A stretch of DNA of 33,591 nucleotides from positions 1 through 33,591 of the forward strand of contig JAJTBU010000002.1 in the NCBI GenBank assembly GCA_021286735.1, given 5' to 3'. The position numbers and the translations under genes were made by a program. This DNA is from a bacterium (GTDB taxonomy: Bacteria; Spirochaetota; Spirochaetia; Treponematales; Rectinemataceae). Below are positions 23,253 to 32,376 of this stretch, one piece after another; positions within the stretch are counted from its first letter, which is position 1, and each line of letters starts with the position of its first letter. The notes under the pieces were generated by a model. It was given only the letters and a program-made list of their open reading frames with translations, had not been told where the DNA came from and did not search any database.

Positions 23253-24390
23253 AACTCGCCACCTCGGAGAGCTTGACGGCCTGGGGCTCGAGATTCTCGC
23301 CTTCGACGCCGCGCAGCTCCTCCAGGAGCTCGCGGCCGCGGCGGGACAGGCGCTGCGGCACCTGCACGAGCACCTTGACGTAGAGGTCGCCCTTGCGGCC
23401 GCTGGAGCTCGGCACACCCTCTTCCTTGACGCGGAGGAGCTTGCCGTGCTGGGTTCCGGCGGGAATGGCCATCTTGACCCTCTTGCCGTCCAGCGTGTTG
23501 ATGGCGACGTCGCCGCCCAAGGCCGCCGTCGCCAGATCGATGCGCACCGCGCAGTAGAGATCCTGCTCGTGGCGTTCGAAGAACTCGTGGCTGCGCACGT
23601 GGATGAACACATAGAGGTCGCCCGGCGCGCCCGCGTTGGGTCCCGCGTCGCCCTGGCCGGGGATGGTCACGCGCTTGCCGTCGTCCACCCCGGGCGGAAT
23701 CGTAACCTTGATCTTCTGTTTCTTTTTCGAGATTCCCGTGCCCGAGCAGTCGCGGCAGGGTTTCTCTATCACGGAGCCTTCGCCGTTGCAGGTCGGGCAG
23801 GGCTGCGAGATGGAGAAGAAGCCCGAACTCCGCCTGATCTGGCCGGAACCCTTGCAAGTGCCGCAGACTTTGCGGCCCGAGCCGTCCAAGGAGCCCGATC
23901 CGCCGCAGGTCTTGCAGGTGTCGTCCTTGGAATAGGCGATCTCCACCGTGGTGCCGTAGATGGCCTTCTCGAAGGGCAGCTCGATATCGTAGCGGAGGTT
24001 GGATCCGCGGCGCGGCCTGTCGGAGCCCGAGCCACGGCGATCGCCGCCGAAGCCGCCCTGGTTGCCGAAGATCGAACCGAAAATCGATGAAAAATCGCCG
24101 AAGCCGCCGAAGATGTCCTCGAAGTCGCGGAATATGGTGGTGTCCTGCTGGCCGCCGCCCATGCCCTCGACGCCGGCGAAGCCGAACTGATCGAAAGCCT
24201 GCCTCTTCTGGTCGTCGCCTAGAACCTCGTAGGCTTCGGTCGCTTCCTTGAACTTCTCCTCGGCCGCCTTGTCGCCCGGATGCTTGTCGGGGTGATATTG
24301 AATGGCTAGCTTTCTGTACGCGCGCTTGATGTCGTCCTTGGTCGCGTCGCGCTGGACGCCAAGGACCTCGTAGTAATCTCGCTTCGCCAC
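23248..24390 (-). CDS. dnaJ: Hsp40 co-chaperone DnaJ
   Basis: This encodes 380 residues, a full-length class A J-protein. The J-domain HPD is at 33-35 ([10 protein letters not shown]). A Gly/Phe-rich region follows ([23 protein letters not shown]). Four zinc-finger repeats are present ([32 protein letters not shown]), then the two substrate-binding barrels. It delivers unfolded clients to DnaK and stimulates its ATPase. The start is GTG at 24390 with AAGGG close upstream, placed by the conserved N-terminus [10 protein letters not shown]. It follows dnaK by 169 bases that contain two strong hairpins, so its level may differ from dnaK. Confidence 0.97.
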   Translation of the reverse strand: MAKRDYYEVLGVQRDATKDDIKRAYRKLAIQYHPDKHPGDKAAEEKFKEATEAYEVLGDDQKRQAFDQFGFAGVEGMGGGQQDTTIFRDFEDIFGGFGDFSSIFGSIFGNQGGFGGDRRGSGSDRPRRGSNLRYDIELPFEKAIYGTTVEIAYSKDDTCKTCGGSGSLDGSGRKVCGTCKGSGQIRRSSGFFSISQPCPTCNGEGSVIEKPCRDCSGTGISKKKQKIKVTIPPGVDDGKRVTIPGQGDAGPNAGAPGDLYVFIHVRSHEFFERHEQDLYCAVRIDLATAALGGDVAINTLDGKRVKMAIPAGTQHGKLLRVKEEGVPSSSGRKGDLYVKVLVQVPQRLSRRGRELLEELRGVEGENLEPQAVKLSEVASS

Positions 24391-24419
24391 TTTCCCTTAC
24401 CCTCGCCCTAAAAGAATTG

Positions 24420-24456
24420 AGGCGCCTCTCCGGCACGGGGCCGGAGTCAGGCGCCT
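24420..24456 (-). terminator. Second dnaK-dnaJ intergenic hairpin
   Basis: The outer arms AGGCGCCT (24420-24427 and 24449-24456) pair, and inside them CTCCGGC (24428-24434) pairs with GCCGGAG (24440-24446) around a five-base loop. On the minus strand the stem is followed by CAATTCTTTTAGGG, a weak U-tract, 30 bases before the dnaJ start codon. It may be an attenuator or an mRNA-processing or stabilising structure. Confidence 0.5.
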
Positions 24457-24521
24457 GTCCGACCGGCGCAATCGTCCGCCGGCCGGCCGCGCCGCGCGGT
24501 TTTCACCCCGCCTGCGCGGAC

Positions 24522-24550
24522 AAAAGCGTGGCGCTCCGAGGAGCGCCACG
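24522..24550 (-). terminator. Hairpin terminator or attenuator just after dnaK
   Basis: CGTGGCGCTC (24527-24536) and GAGCGCCACG (24541-24550) are perfect 10-base arms around a four-base loop. The structure starts nine bases past the dnaK stop. On the minus strand it is followed directly by CTTTTGTCC. It fits a partial Rho-independent terminator that would limit dnaJ relative to dnaK. Confidence 0.65.
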
Positions 24551-24559
24551 TACGTCGTT

Positions 24560-26482
24560 CTATTTCTTGTCCTCGTCGTCGACCACCTTGTAGTCGACAT
24601 CGTCCGCGCTCTTGGTGCCGCCGTCGGAGGGCTCGGCGCCTCCAGCCTGGCCGCCGAAGCCCGGCCCGGGCCCCTGCTGGCCGCCGCCCTGGGAACCCTG
24701 CTGGGACTGGGCGGCCTTGTAGATCTCCTCGGAGAGCTTGTAGGAGGCCTGCTTGAGCGCCTCGGTCTTCTGCTTGATGGCCTCGAGGTCGGAGCCTTCC
24801 ATGGCCTTCTTGAGATCCTTCATGGCGGTCTCGATGGTCTGCTTGTCGCCGGGGCCCACCTTGTCGCCGTAGTCCTTGAGGGCCTTCTCGGTCTGGTAGC
24901 AGAGGGCGTCCGCCTCGTTCTTGGCGTCGACCCGCTCGCGCTCCTTCTTGTCCTCTTCGGCGTGGGCCTCGCCCTCGCGCACCATCTTTTCGATATCGGC
25001 CTCGTTCAGGCCGGAGGAGGACTCGATGCGGATCTTCTGCTCCTTGCCCGTGCCGAGGTCCTTGGCGGAGACGTGGACGATGCCGTTCGCGTCGATGTCG
25101 AAGGTCACCTCGATCTGCGGGATGCCGCGCGGCGCGGGCGGCAGGCCCACGAGGTCGAAGCGGCCGAGCGTCCTGTTCTGCGCCGCCATCTCGCGCTCGC
25201 CCTGGAGGACGTGGATGGAGACGGCGGTCTGGCCGTCGGCGGCCGTGGAGAAGATCTGGCTCTTGCGGCAGGGGATCGTGGTGTTGCGCGGGATCAGGCG
25301 CGTGAAAACGCTGCCCAACGTCTCGATGCCGAGCGAGAGCGGGGTGACGTCGAGGAGGAGGACGTCCTTGACGTCGCCGCCGAGGATGCCGCCCTGGATG
25401 GCGGCGCCGACGGCGACCGCCTCGTCCGGGTTGACGCCCATGACGACCTGCTTGACCTTGGGGGTCCTGGTGGAGCCGCCGACGAGGATGACCTCGTCGA
25501 TCTGCTCGACCGTGAGGCCGGCGTCGGCGATCGCCTTGCGGCAGGGCTCCCTGGTGCGCTCGAAGAGGTCGGCGCACATCTGCTCGAACCTGGCCCTGGT
25601 GAGGGACTTCTGCAGATGCTTGGGCCCCGAGGCGTCGGCGGTGATGAAGGGCAGGTTGATCTCCGCCTGCTGCACGTTGGACAGCTCGATCTTGGCCTTC
25701 TCGGCCGCTTCCCTCAGGCGCTGCAGGGCCATGCGGTCCTGGGACAGGTCGATGCCCGTGTCGCGCTTGAACTCGTCCACGAGCCACTTGGTGATGATGA
25801 CGTCGAAGTCGTCGCCGCCCAAGTGGGTGTCGCCGTTCGTGGACTTGACCTCAAACACGCCCTCGCCCAGCTCGAGGATGGAGATATCGAAGGTGCCGCC
25901 GCCGAGGTCGTACACGGCGATGGTGCGCTCCTTCTTCTGGTCCTTGTTGAAGCCGTAGGCGAGGCTGGCCGCCGTGGGCTCGTTGATGATGCGCTTGACT
26001 TCGAGGCCGGCGATCTTGCCGGCGTCCTTGGTGGCCTGGCGCTGGGAGTCGTTGAAGTAGGCCGGAACCGTGATGACTGCCTCGGTGACCGCTTCGCCGA
26101 GATAGTCCTCGGCGGTCTTCTTCATCTTCTGGAGGATGAAGGCGCTGATCTCCTGGGGGCTGTACATCTTGCTGGCGATATCGACGCGGACGTCGTTGCC
26201 GTTGTCGGCGACCTTGTACGGGACCATCTTGATCTCGGACTGGACTTCCGCGTAGCGGCGGCCCATGAAGCGCTTGATCGAGAACACGGTGTTCTCGGCG
26301 TTGGTGATCATCTGGTTCTTGGCCGGCTGGCCGACGACGCGCTCGCCCTTGGAGGTGAAGCCGACGATGGAGGGGGTGGTGCGCTGCCCCTCGGAGTTCG
26401 CGATGACGATCGGCTCGCCGCCTTCCATGACCGCGACGCACGAGTTCGTAGTTCCCAGATCGATGCCTATGATTCTGCCCAT
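24560..26482 (-). CDS. dnaK: Hsp70 chaperone DnaK
   Basis: This encodes 640 residues. The N-terminal ATPase opens with [21 protein letters not shown] (phosphate loop 1). [18 protein letters not shown] and [12 protein letters not shown] are the other Hsp70 signatures. The substrate domain carries [13 protein letters not shown], and the C-terminus is a Gly/Gln-rich tail ending [13 protein letters not shown], close to the classic EEVD-like acidic end of bacterial DnaK. ATG 26482 is chosen over an in-frame ATG 18 bases upstream because AAGGAG then lies eight bases before it. It is co-transcribed after grpE (30-base gap). Confidence 0.97.
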   Translation of the reverse strand: MGRIIGIDLGTTNSCVAVMEGGEPIVIANSEGQRTTPSIVGFTSKGERVVGQPAKNQMITNAENTVFSIKRFMGRRYAEVQSEIKMVPYKVADNGNDVRVDIASKMYSPQEISAFILQKMKKTAEDYLGEAVTEAVITVPAYFNDSQRQATKDAGKIAGLEVKRIINEPTAASLAYGFNKDQKKERTIAVYDLGGGTFDISILELGEGVFEVKSTNGDTHLGGDDFDVIITKWLVDEFKRDTGIDLSQDRMALQRLREAAEKAKIELSNVQQAEINLPFITADASGPKHLQKSLTRARFEQMCADLFERTREPCRKAIADAGLTVEQIDEVILVGGSTRTPKVKQVVMGVNPDEAVAVGAAIQGGILGGDVKDVLLLDVTPLSLGIETLGSVFTRLIPRNTTIPCRKSQIFSTAADGQTAVSIHVLQGEREMAAQNRTLGRFDLVGLPPAPRGIPQIEVTFDIDANGIVHVSAKDLGTGKEQKIRIESSSGLNEADIEKMVREGEAHAEEDKKERERVDAKNEADALCYQTEKALKDYGDKVGPGDKQTIETAMKDLKKAMEGSDLEAIKQKTEALKQASYKLSEEIYKAAQSQQGSQGGGQQGPGPGFGGQAGGAEPSDGGTKSADDVDYKVVDDEDKK

Positions 26483-26512
26483 ATTATTTTCTCCTTCCAA
26501 ATACTTTCAAGA

Positions 26513-27244
26513 TCAGGCCTGTCCGGCCGCGCCGTCGGGCGCCGCTTTCTTCGCGCTTGGCGCCTGCGGGGCGCCGGGGATCCTCACCCTCACCTTGGCC
26601 GTCCTCAGCACCCTGTCGTGGAGCGCGTAGCCGGGGAGGTAGACCTCCGAGACCATCGGCTCCTCCACGTCGGAGGGTTCCGCAAAGAGGGCCTCGTGGC
26701 GGTTGGGGTCGAAGGGTTTCCCCTTCGGCTCGAACCTCTGTAAAGCATACTTATTTTCGAGCATCTGCGACAACTGTTTCCTGATCATCACCACGCCCTC
26801 GTGGAGCTGGTCGAAGCTCTTCGAGACGTCGGAGGACGAGATGCCGCGGTCGAAATCGTCCAGTATGGGGATGAGGTCGCCGAGGAGGGAGGCGACGGCG
26901 TATTTCTGCGTCTCTTCCTTCTCCCTGGCCATGCGCTTGCGGAAATTGACCTCGTCGGCGAGCTTGCGCAGGTATTTTTCGTTAAGCTCGGCCACTTCGG
27001 CGCGGAGCGAGGCGATCTCGCCCTTGGCCGACTCGAGTTCGGCGGCGACGGCCGCTGAAACCGCGGGCTCGGCGGCCGCGTTCTCGCGCGCGTTTTCGCG
27101 AGCGCCCTCGGGCACGGGCGAAACGGCGGCCGCGGAAACTTCCTCCGCCTGGGGAGGAACCGGACCGGACTCGGGAACGCCGGCCGCGGCGGCTGGCGCG
27201 GCTTGCCCCTCCTGCGCCTTGAAATCGTGCTTGTGCTTGGACAT
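26513..27244 (-). CDS. grpE: Nucleotide exchange factor GrpE
   Basis: This encodes 243 residues. A long Ala/Glu/Pro-rich N-terminus (1-90) of low complexity precedes the coiled coil (LESAKGEIASLRAEVAELNEKYLRKLADEVNFRKR). The core has LIPILDDFDRGI and FDPNRHEALFAEPS, and the end is VSEVYLPGYALHDRVLRTAKVRV, the hallmark GrpE C-terminal motif. GrpE releases ADP from DnaK. ATG 27244 has AGGTAGGA upstream; a longer in-frame opening to 27361 would cross the promoter and is rejected. It is first in the grpE-dnaK-dnaJ operon; no hrcA precedes it here. Confidence 0.95.
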   Translation of the reverse strand: MSKHKHDFKAQEGQAAPAAAAGVPESGPVPPQAEEVSAAAVSPVPEGARENARENAAAEPAVSAAVAAELESAKGEIASLRAEVAELNEKYLRKLADEVNFRKRMAREKEETQKYAVASLLGDLIPILDDFDRGISSSDVSKSFDQLHEGVVMIRKQLSQMLENKYALQRFEPKGKPFDPNRHEALFAEPSDVEEPMVSEVYLPGYALHDRVLRTAKVRVRIPGAPQAPSAKKAAPDGAAGQA

Positions 27245-27290
27245 CTTCCTACCTTGGGAATTTCTAGTTTTCGAACGGAGATACCTGAAT

Positions 27291-27341
27291 AAAGTAATAA
27301 GACTTGGGGAAACCGTCAATCTCCCGTATCGATTTCGGGAG
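27291..27341 (-). promoter_or_regulatory. Probable grpE operon promoter region
   Basis: On the minus strand TTGACG (27319-27314) is followed after 17 bases by the weak TACTTT (27296-27291). Immediately upstream is CTCCCG-N9-CGGGAG (27321-27341), a 6-base dyad. The CIRCE element (TTAGCACTC-N9-GAGTGCTAA) is absent. Whether the dyad has a role in heat-shock control is unknown. Confidence 0.45.
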
Positions 27342-27427
27342 CACGGTTGTTTTACGCTCACGCCCCGAGGGGGCGCGAGCCGCGGAGGATCGCCGCGGGG
27401 CCGCGCTGGAAACAGCCCCCGCTTGTA

Positions 27428-27455
27428 TTGACAATCTGGGATTGTACCTTACATT
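27428..27455 (+). promoter_or_regulatory. Promoter of rpoN
   Basis: TTGACA (27428-27433), 16 bases, then TACATT (27450-27455), and 21 bases on to the GTG start with its GAGGAG site. The rest of the 231-base grpE-rpoN gap holds GC-rich short hairpins (for example CGCCCC-GAG-GGGGCG at 27361-27375) and no gene. Confidence 0.7.
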
Positions 27456-27475
27456 TTAGGGGTGAGGAGACTTTA

Positions 27476-28855
27476 GTGCAGGCACAACGACCGGTCCTGG
27501 TCGCCGAACAGCGTCAGAAACTCAACCCCCGCATGCTGCAGTCAATCAAGATACTCGCCATGCCGGTCGCCGAGCTGACCGAGGAGATCCAGGCCGAGAT
27601 CGAGGCCAACCCCGCGCTGGAAGTGCTGGACGACCATTCCGAAGTCTCCCTCGAGTCCTATGCCGAAGACAAGGCGGACGGCCCTTCCGATTCCTGGGAG
27701 GACGAGAACGCCGATTTCAGCTACACGAGCGCCTCCCCCGACGACGACTCGAAGCGCAAGTTCCTCGAGGGCGCCATCGCCCTGCCGGAGTCCCTCCAGG
27801 AGCACCTTCTCGCCCAACTCCGCATGCTGGCCCTGAGCCCCGCCGCGCGCGAGCTCGGCGAGCGGCTCATCCAGAACCTGGACGAGGCCGGTTTCCACAC
27901 GACGGACCCCTACGAGCTCTGCGCCGGCTGCCCGCGGGAGGCGATCGACGAGGCCATGGCCGCCGTCAGGGCCCTGGACCCCTGCGGCACCTGCGTGGCC
28001 GACTACCGGGAGAGCCTCCTCGTTCAGGCCATGCTCGACCCCGAGGCGCCCGAGGGCGCCGTCGAAGTCCTGCGCGAGCACCTGGAGGATCTCGAGAAGG
28101 GCCGCAAGGCCGAGGTCCGCAGGGCGCTCAGGCTCAGGGAAAGCCAGTTCGAGGCGATCCTCGCCTATGTGAAGACCCTCTCGCCCTTCCCCGGCAGGCT
28201 CTTCTCCACCGAGCGGACCCGCTACGTCGTCCCCGACCTGGCCATCCGCGTCGAGGACAACGAGTTCATCATCGAGCTGAACGACGAGATCATCCCCGTG
28301 CTGGGCATCAATCCCTTTTTCGCCGAGCTTTCCTCGCGCAAGGCGGGCGCCAAGGAAGTCGAGGCATTCGTCAAGGGGAACATCGAGAAGGCGAAATTCT
28401 TCATCGGCAGCATCCAGCAGCGCAACGCCACGCTCGTCAAGGTGGCGCGCGCCATCGTGAAGTTCCAGCCGCGCTTCTTCCTGGAAGGGCCGCGGGCGAT
28501 GCAGCCGCTCACGCTCAAGGACGTGGCCGAGGAGGTGGGCGTGCACGAGACGACGGTCTCGCGGATCGCCAACGGCAAGTACGTCCAGACCGAGTGGGGC
28601 ATCATGGAGCTGCGGCGCTTCTTCACCAACGCCGTGCCCTCCACCGCCTCGAGCGCCGACCAGCACTCGAAGGAGGGCGTCAAGGCCGTCCTCAAGGAGA
28701 TCCTCGAGGCGGAGAAGGGAGGGGACGGCGCCCTCTCAGACCGCGAAATTGTGGATATTCTCGCCGGGCGCGGCATCAAGATTGCCCGCCGGACGGTGGC
28801 GAAATATCGCGGCGAGCTGGACCTGGATTCGTCCTTCAGCCGCCGGAAGCATTGA
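27476..28855 (+). CDS. rpoN: RNA polymerase sigma-54 factor
   Basis: This encodes 459 residues. Region I, the Gln/Leu-rich activator-interacting domain, is EQRQKLNPRMLQSIKILAMP, then VAELTEEIQAEIEANPALE. An acidic region II follows, then the core-binding domain. The DNA-binding part has the HTH LTLKDVAEEVGVHETTVSRI and, at 437-445, the RpoN box ARRTVAKYR that contacts the -24 element. Sigma-54 needs AAA+ enhancer-binding activators, none of which is in this window. The start is GTG 27476, with GAGGAG seven bases upstream. It leads the run rpoN-hpf-hprK-ptsH, an order also familiar from other Gram-negative bacteria where nitrogen and carbon signals meet. Confidence 0.96.
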   Translation: MQAQRPVLVAEQRQKLNPRMLQSIKILAMPVAELTEEIQAEIEANPALEVLDDHSEVSLESYAEDKADGPSDSWEDENADFSYTSASPDDDSKRKFLEGAIALPESLQEHLLAQLRMLALSPAARELGERLIQNLDEAGFHTTDPYELCAGCPREAIDEAMAAVRALDPCGTCVADYRESLLVQAMLDPEAPEGAVEVLREHLEDLEKGRKAEVRRALRLRESQFEAILAYVKTLSPFPGRLFSTERTRYVVPDLAIRVEDNEFIIELNDEIIPVLGINPFFAELSSRKAGAKEVEAFVKGNIEKAKFFIGSIQQRNATLVKVARAIVKFQPRFFLEGPRAMQPLTLKDVAEEVGVHETTVSRIANGKYVQTEWGIMELRRFFTNAVPSTASSADQHSKEGVKAVLKEILEAEKGGDGALSDREIVDILAGRGIKIARRTVAKYRGELDLDSSFSRRKH

Positions 28856-28892
28856 TGGCGGCGGGCAAGCCGCGCGACCACAGGAGGCGCAC

Positions 28893-29186
28893 ATGAATAT
28901 CGACGTTCGGTCCGTACATTTCGATCTCAGCGAGGCGAGCAGGCAGTATCTGGCTAACAGGCTTGAGAGGATCGGGTACGCGAAGGACATGATCGTCGAT
29001 CTTCTCTTCGTCTTCACCAAGGACGCGAAAAGCTACAAGCTCGAAGTGACCGCCAACCTGCGGTGGGGCACCCAATTCCATCTGCTGGAGACCTCCTTCG
29101 AGGTCAATCCGGGCATAGACCTGCTCATGGACAAGCTGGACCAGAAGATGACGAAGGAGAAGGAAAAGGTCCAGGAGCGAAAATAA
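28893..29186 (+). CDS. hpf: Short ribosome hibernation-promoting factor
   Basis: This encodes 97 residues of the S30AE/HPF/RaiA family. The protein folds as beta-alpha-beta-beta-beta-alpha and binds the decoding site of idle 30S subunits in stationary phase. MNIDVRSVHFDLSEASRQYLANRLERI is the opening strand-helix, DLLFVFTKDAKSYKLEVTANL the central strands, and the C-terminal helix is Lys/Glu-rich (LMDKLDQKMTKEKEKVQERK). The short length means no C-terminal dimerisation domain, so it is HPF/YfiA-like rather than long HPF. ATG 28893 has AGGAGG five bases upstream. Its place after rpoN is a conserved arrangement. Confidence 0.88.
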   Translation: MNIDVRSVHFDLSEASRQYLANRLERIGYAKDMIVDLLFVFTKDAKSYKLEVTANLRWGTQFHLLETSFEVNPGIDLLMDKLDQKMTKEKEKVQERK

Positions 29187-29192
29187 GGCGGC

Positions 29193-29256
29193 GCGCCTGA
29201 GCAGGAGGGGCTTTCCGAGAGCCTGGACTTCGGCGCCGCATCCCCCGCTCAGGCGC
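29193..29256 (+). promoter_or_regulatory. Large stem-loop between hpf and hprK
   Basis: GCGCCTGAGC (29193-29202) is the exact inverse complement of GCTCAGGCGC (29247-29256). The next bases inward, GGAGGGG and CCCCC, can extend the stem. The enclosed loop is about 35 bases. The stem ends in ATTTACC, so termination is possible but not convincing. It lies seven bases after the hpf stop and 37 bases before hprK. It may be a terminator, an mRNA-processing site or a small regulatory RNA domain. Confidence 0.5.
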
Positions 29257-29293
29257 ATTTACCTCGCCTAAGCCTTCGTAGTACACTGCTTCC

Positions 29294-30289
<996 letters not shown>

Positions 30290-30312
30290 TCCTGAAAAAC
30301 CGGAGCAAAGCC

Positions 30313-30585
30313 ATGGTTGAGCTGGAAACGACGATAAAAAACAGGGCGGGTATCCATGCGCGGCCTTCCGCGCTGATCGCGCAGACGGCGGTGAAATTCG
30401 CCTCGAGGATCTTCCTCGAGAAATCGGGCAACAGGATCAACGCCAAGTCGATCATGGGGATAATCACCCTCGCCGCCAGCTTCGGCTCCAAGATCAAGAT
30501 CATCGCCGAGGGCACGGACGAACAGGCCGCAGCCGACGCCATCAAGGTCCTCTTCGAGTCCGGCTTCAACGAAGAGCTGGGCTGA
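30313..30585 (+). CDS. ptsH: Phosphocarrier protein HPr
   Basis: This encodes 90 residues. The EI-dependent phosphorylation site His15 is in GIHARP and the HprK-dependent site Ser46 in NAKSIMGIITLA. The remaining sequence follows the open-faced beta sandwich of HPr. Having both sites means it can act in phosphotransfer and in Ser-P signalling. No EI or EII gene is near, so a mainly regulatory PTS is possible. ATG 30313 has GGAG nine bases upstream. A GGGGCGC/GCGCCCC hairpin (about 30596-30618) after the stop may end the transcript. Confidence 0.95.
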   Translation: MVELETTIKNRAGIHARPSALIAQTAVKFASRIFLEKSGNRINAKSIMGIITLAASFGSKIKIIAEGTDEQAAADAIKVLFESGFNEELG

Positions 30586-30663
30586 GCGGAGCCTGGGGCG
30601 CTCGATTCGGGCGCCCCGTCAGGGTATTTCCGGGCCGATTATCCCTTTTCGCGAAATTTCCCC

Positions 30664-30712
30664 TTGCAATTCTCCTCGTTTGATGGATTATACTACACAT
30701 AAGGATAGTATT
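30664..30712 (+). promoter_or_regulatory. lexA: lexA promoter with 22-base dyad (candidate SOS operator)
   Basis: TTGCAA (30664-30669) and TATAC/TATACT (30688-30694) form a loosely spaced promoter. Overlapping the -10 and the start site, 30690-30711 is a perfect ATACTA-N10-TAGTAT dyad. Its arm spacing equals that of CTG-N10-CAG LexA boxes, but the arms are different from the enteric and Gram-positive boxes. Autorepression by LexA at this site is the natural reading. Confidence 0.6.
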
Positions 30713-30718
30713 TCGGCG

Positions 30719-31318
30719 ATGAAGCAACTTACCACGCGACAGCAGGAGATCTTGGACTTTCTCACCGGCTATATCGAGAAGAACTCATATCCTCCCACCG
30801 TGCGCGAGACCGCCAAGGCCTTCTCCATCTCCATCAAGGGCGCCTACGACCACATCAAGGCCCTGGAGAAGAAGGGCTTCATCAAGCTCCAGGAGAACAG
30901 GTCGCGGGCGCTGGAGGTCGTGTCGCGCCGCGAGAGCGACTCCTCGGTGGCCGAGATACCCCTTCTGGGCGCCATCGCCGCCGGCGCGCCGATCCTGGCC
31001 GAGGAGAGCTGGGCGGGCACGGTGAAGATTCCCGCCGATTACGCGAGGTCGGGCGCCTGCTTCGCGCTCCGCGTCCAGGGCGACAGCATGAGGGACGCGG
31101 GCATCCGATCGGGCGACCTGGCCATCATCGAGCAGCGCCCCACCGCCGAGAACGGCGAGATCGTCGCCGCCCTGATCGAGGACTCGGCCACCTTGAAGCG
31201 CTTCTTCCGCGAGAACAACCGCATACGGCTCCAGGCCGAGAATCCGGACTACGCGCCCATCTTCACCCAGGACGTGCGCATCCTGGGGAAGCTCAAGGCC
31301 ATCATCAGAAGGTACTGA
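30719..31318 (+). CDS. lexA: SOS repressor LexA
   Basis: This encodes 199 residues. The N-terminal winged helix is LTTRQQEILDFLTGYIEKNS, with recognition helix around SISIKGAYDHIKALEKKG. The cleavage site is Ala88-Gly89 (IAAGAPI), the catalytic Ser123 lies in GDSMRDAG, and Lys160 in SATLKRFF; all S24 peptidase residues are present. RecA filaments trigger self-cleavage and induction of repair genes. ATG 30719 is used because an in-frame ATG at 30680 would lie upstream of the -10 box. The ribosome site is weak (AAGGA 13 bases away). The recognition helix SIKGAYDH differs from the E. coli form, matching the unusual dyad. Confidence 0.95.
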   Translation: MKQLTTRQQEILDFLTGYIEKNSYPPTVRETAKAFSISIKGAYDHIKALEKKGFIKLQENRSRALEVVSRRESDSSVAEIPLLGAIAAGAPILAEESWAGTVKIPADYARSGACFALRVQGDSMRDAGIRSGDLAIIEQRPTAENGEIVAALIEDSATLKRFFRENNRIRLQAENPDYAPIFTQDVRILGKLKAIIRRY

Positions 31319-31325
31319 AACCCCG

Positions 31326-32360
31326 ATGCCGCCCTCCGCCCCCGCACCCGCCTACCTCCTCGCCGGCCCCGAAATCGGAAGGCGCGAAGCCTTCGTGAAG
31401 GAGCTCATAGGCTCCATGGCCAAGAAGGACGGCGCGCCGCCAGAATACTCGCGGCTCTACGCCCAGGACGTCACGGCCGAGCAGCTGGTCGGGCTGCTGC
31501 AGAACGCCTCGCTCTTCTCGGCCCGGCGCGTGCTCGAATACAGGGGCGCCGAGGCCCTGACCACGAAGGCGGCGATCTCGGCGATCGAGATCTACCTCAA
31601 GAACCCGGCCGACGACGCCGTGCTCCTCCTGGTCACCGAGGGCTACGGCCTGGCCAAACCCCTCGAGGTCGCGGTCGGCGCGGCCAACAAGAAAATGTTC
31701 TGGGAGCTGCGCGATTCCGAGAAGCCGGCCTGGATAAGGGAGAAGCTGGCCGCCGACCGCCTCTCCGCCGACCAGGAGGCCGTCGACGCCATCCTCGAGC
31801 TGGTGGAGAACGAAACTTCGGCGCTGGAGTCGGCTTGCCTGACCCTGGCCGCCTGCTACCCCGCTGGGACGAGGCTCGGCGCCGACGAGGTCGAGGCCGC
31901 CCTGTCCAAGTCGCGGCAGGAGGATGCCTTCAGCCTCTTCGACCGCATGGCCGGCGCAGACCTCGACGTCGCCCTGAGCGTGCTGGACACCCTCCTGGCC
32001 GACAGGCAGAGCGAGCCTGCGCAGATCATGGCCGCGCTGATCTGGAGCTTCCGCAAGGCGGAGCGGCTGCAGCGCCTCGCTGCCGAGGGCCTCTCGCCCG
32101 ACGAGCTTTTCCGCGCGGAAAAGGTGACCAGCAAGACCGGGCAGAAAAAATTCCGCACCGCCATGTCGCGCTACTCCGCCGAGGACTGCGAGCGAATCGT
32201 GCGCGCCGCCTCGGAGACCGAAGCCCTGCTGCGCGGCGGCTACCCGCAATCCTTCGCGCGCCCCCTCCTCCACCTCTTCGTGCGCTCGGCCATGACGCAG
32301 AAAGGCCGGGGGCTCATCTTGTCGGGATGGAAGGAACAAGAGTATTATTCCGCCCATTGA
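31326..32360 (+). CDS. holA: DNA polymerase III delta subunit
   Basis: This encodes 344 residues. HolA is the clamp-opening subunit of the replisome clamp loader. Family features include AYLLAGPEIGRREAFVKELI at the N-terminus (degenerate AAA+ start), SLFSARRVLEYRGAE (the usual SLF..RRVV/LE motif), RLSADQEAVDAILELVENE, and the C-terminal collar domain AALIWSFRKAERLQRLAAEG, then YPQSFARPLLHLFVR. Identity between species is low, but the SLFS-RR motif and overall size agree. It starts seven bases after the lexA stop, with no strong ribosome site, so coupled translation is likely and the gene may be SOS-influenced. Confidence 0.85.
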   Translation: MPPSAPAPAYLLAGPEIGRREAFVKELIGSMAKKDGAPPEYSRLYAQDVTAEQLVGLLQNASLFSARRVLEYRGAEALTTKAAISAIEIYLKNPADDAVLLLVTEGYGLAKPLEVAVGAANKKMFWELRDSEKPAWIREKLAADRLSADQEAVDAILELVENETSALESACLTLAACYPAGTRLGADEVEAALSKSRQEDAFSLFDRMAGADLDVALSVLDTLLADRQSEPAQIMAALIWSFRKAERLQRLAAEGLSPDELFRAEKVTSKTGQKKFRTAMSRYSAEDCERIVRAASETEALLRGGYPQSFARPLLHLFVRSAMTQKGRGLILSGWKEQEYYSAH

Positions 32361-32376
32361 CTCCCAAGGATACGCG

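Noticed and set aside
24962-26743. Plus-strand open frame of 593 codons opposite dnaK and grpE
   Set aside because: It is the shadow of dnaK, with no ribosome site or motif; dnaK is unequivocal.
27245-27475. Search for a CIRCE/HrcA site before grpE
   Set aside because: No TTAGCACTC-N9-GAGTGCTAA element or near match is visible; only an unrelated CTCCCG/CGGGAG dyad.
30680-30718. Upstream ATG as lexA start
   Set aside because: It would lie before the -10 box and the dyad operator; the LexA N-terminus normally begins near MKQLTTRQQ.
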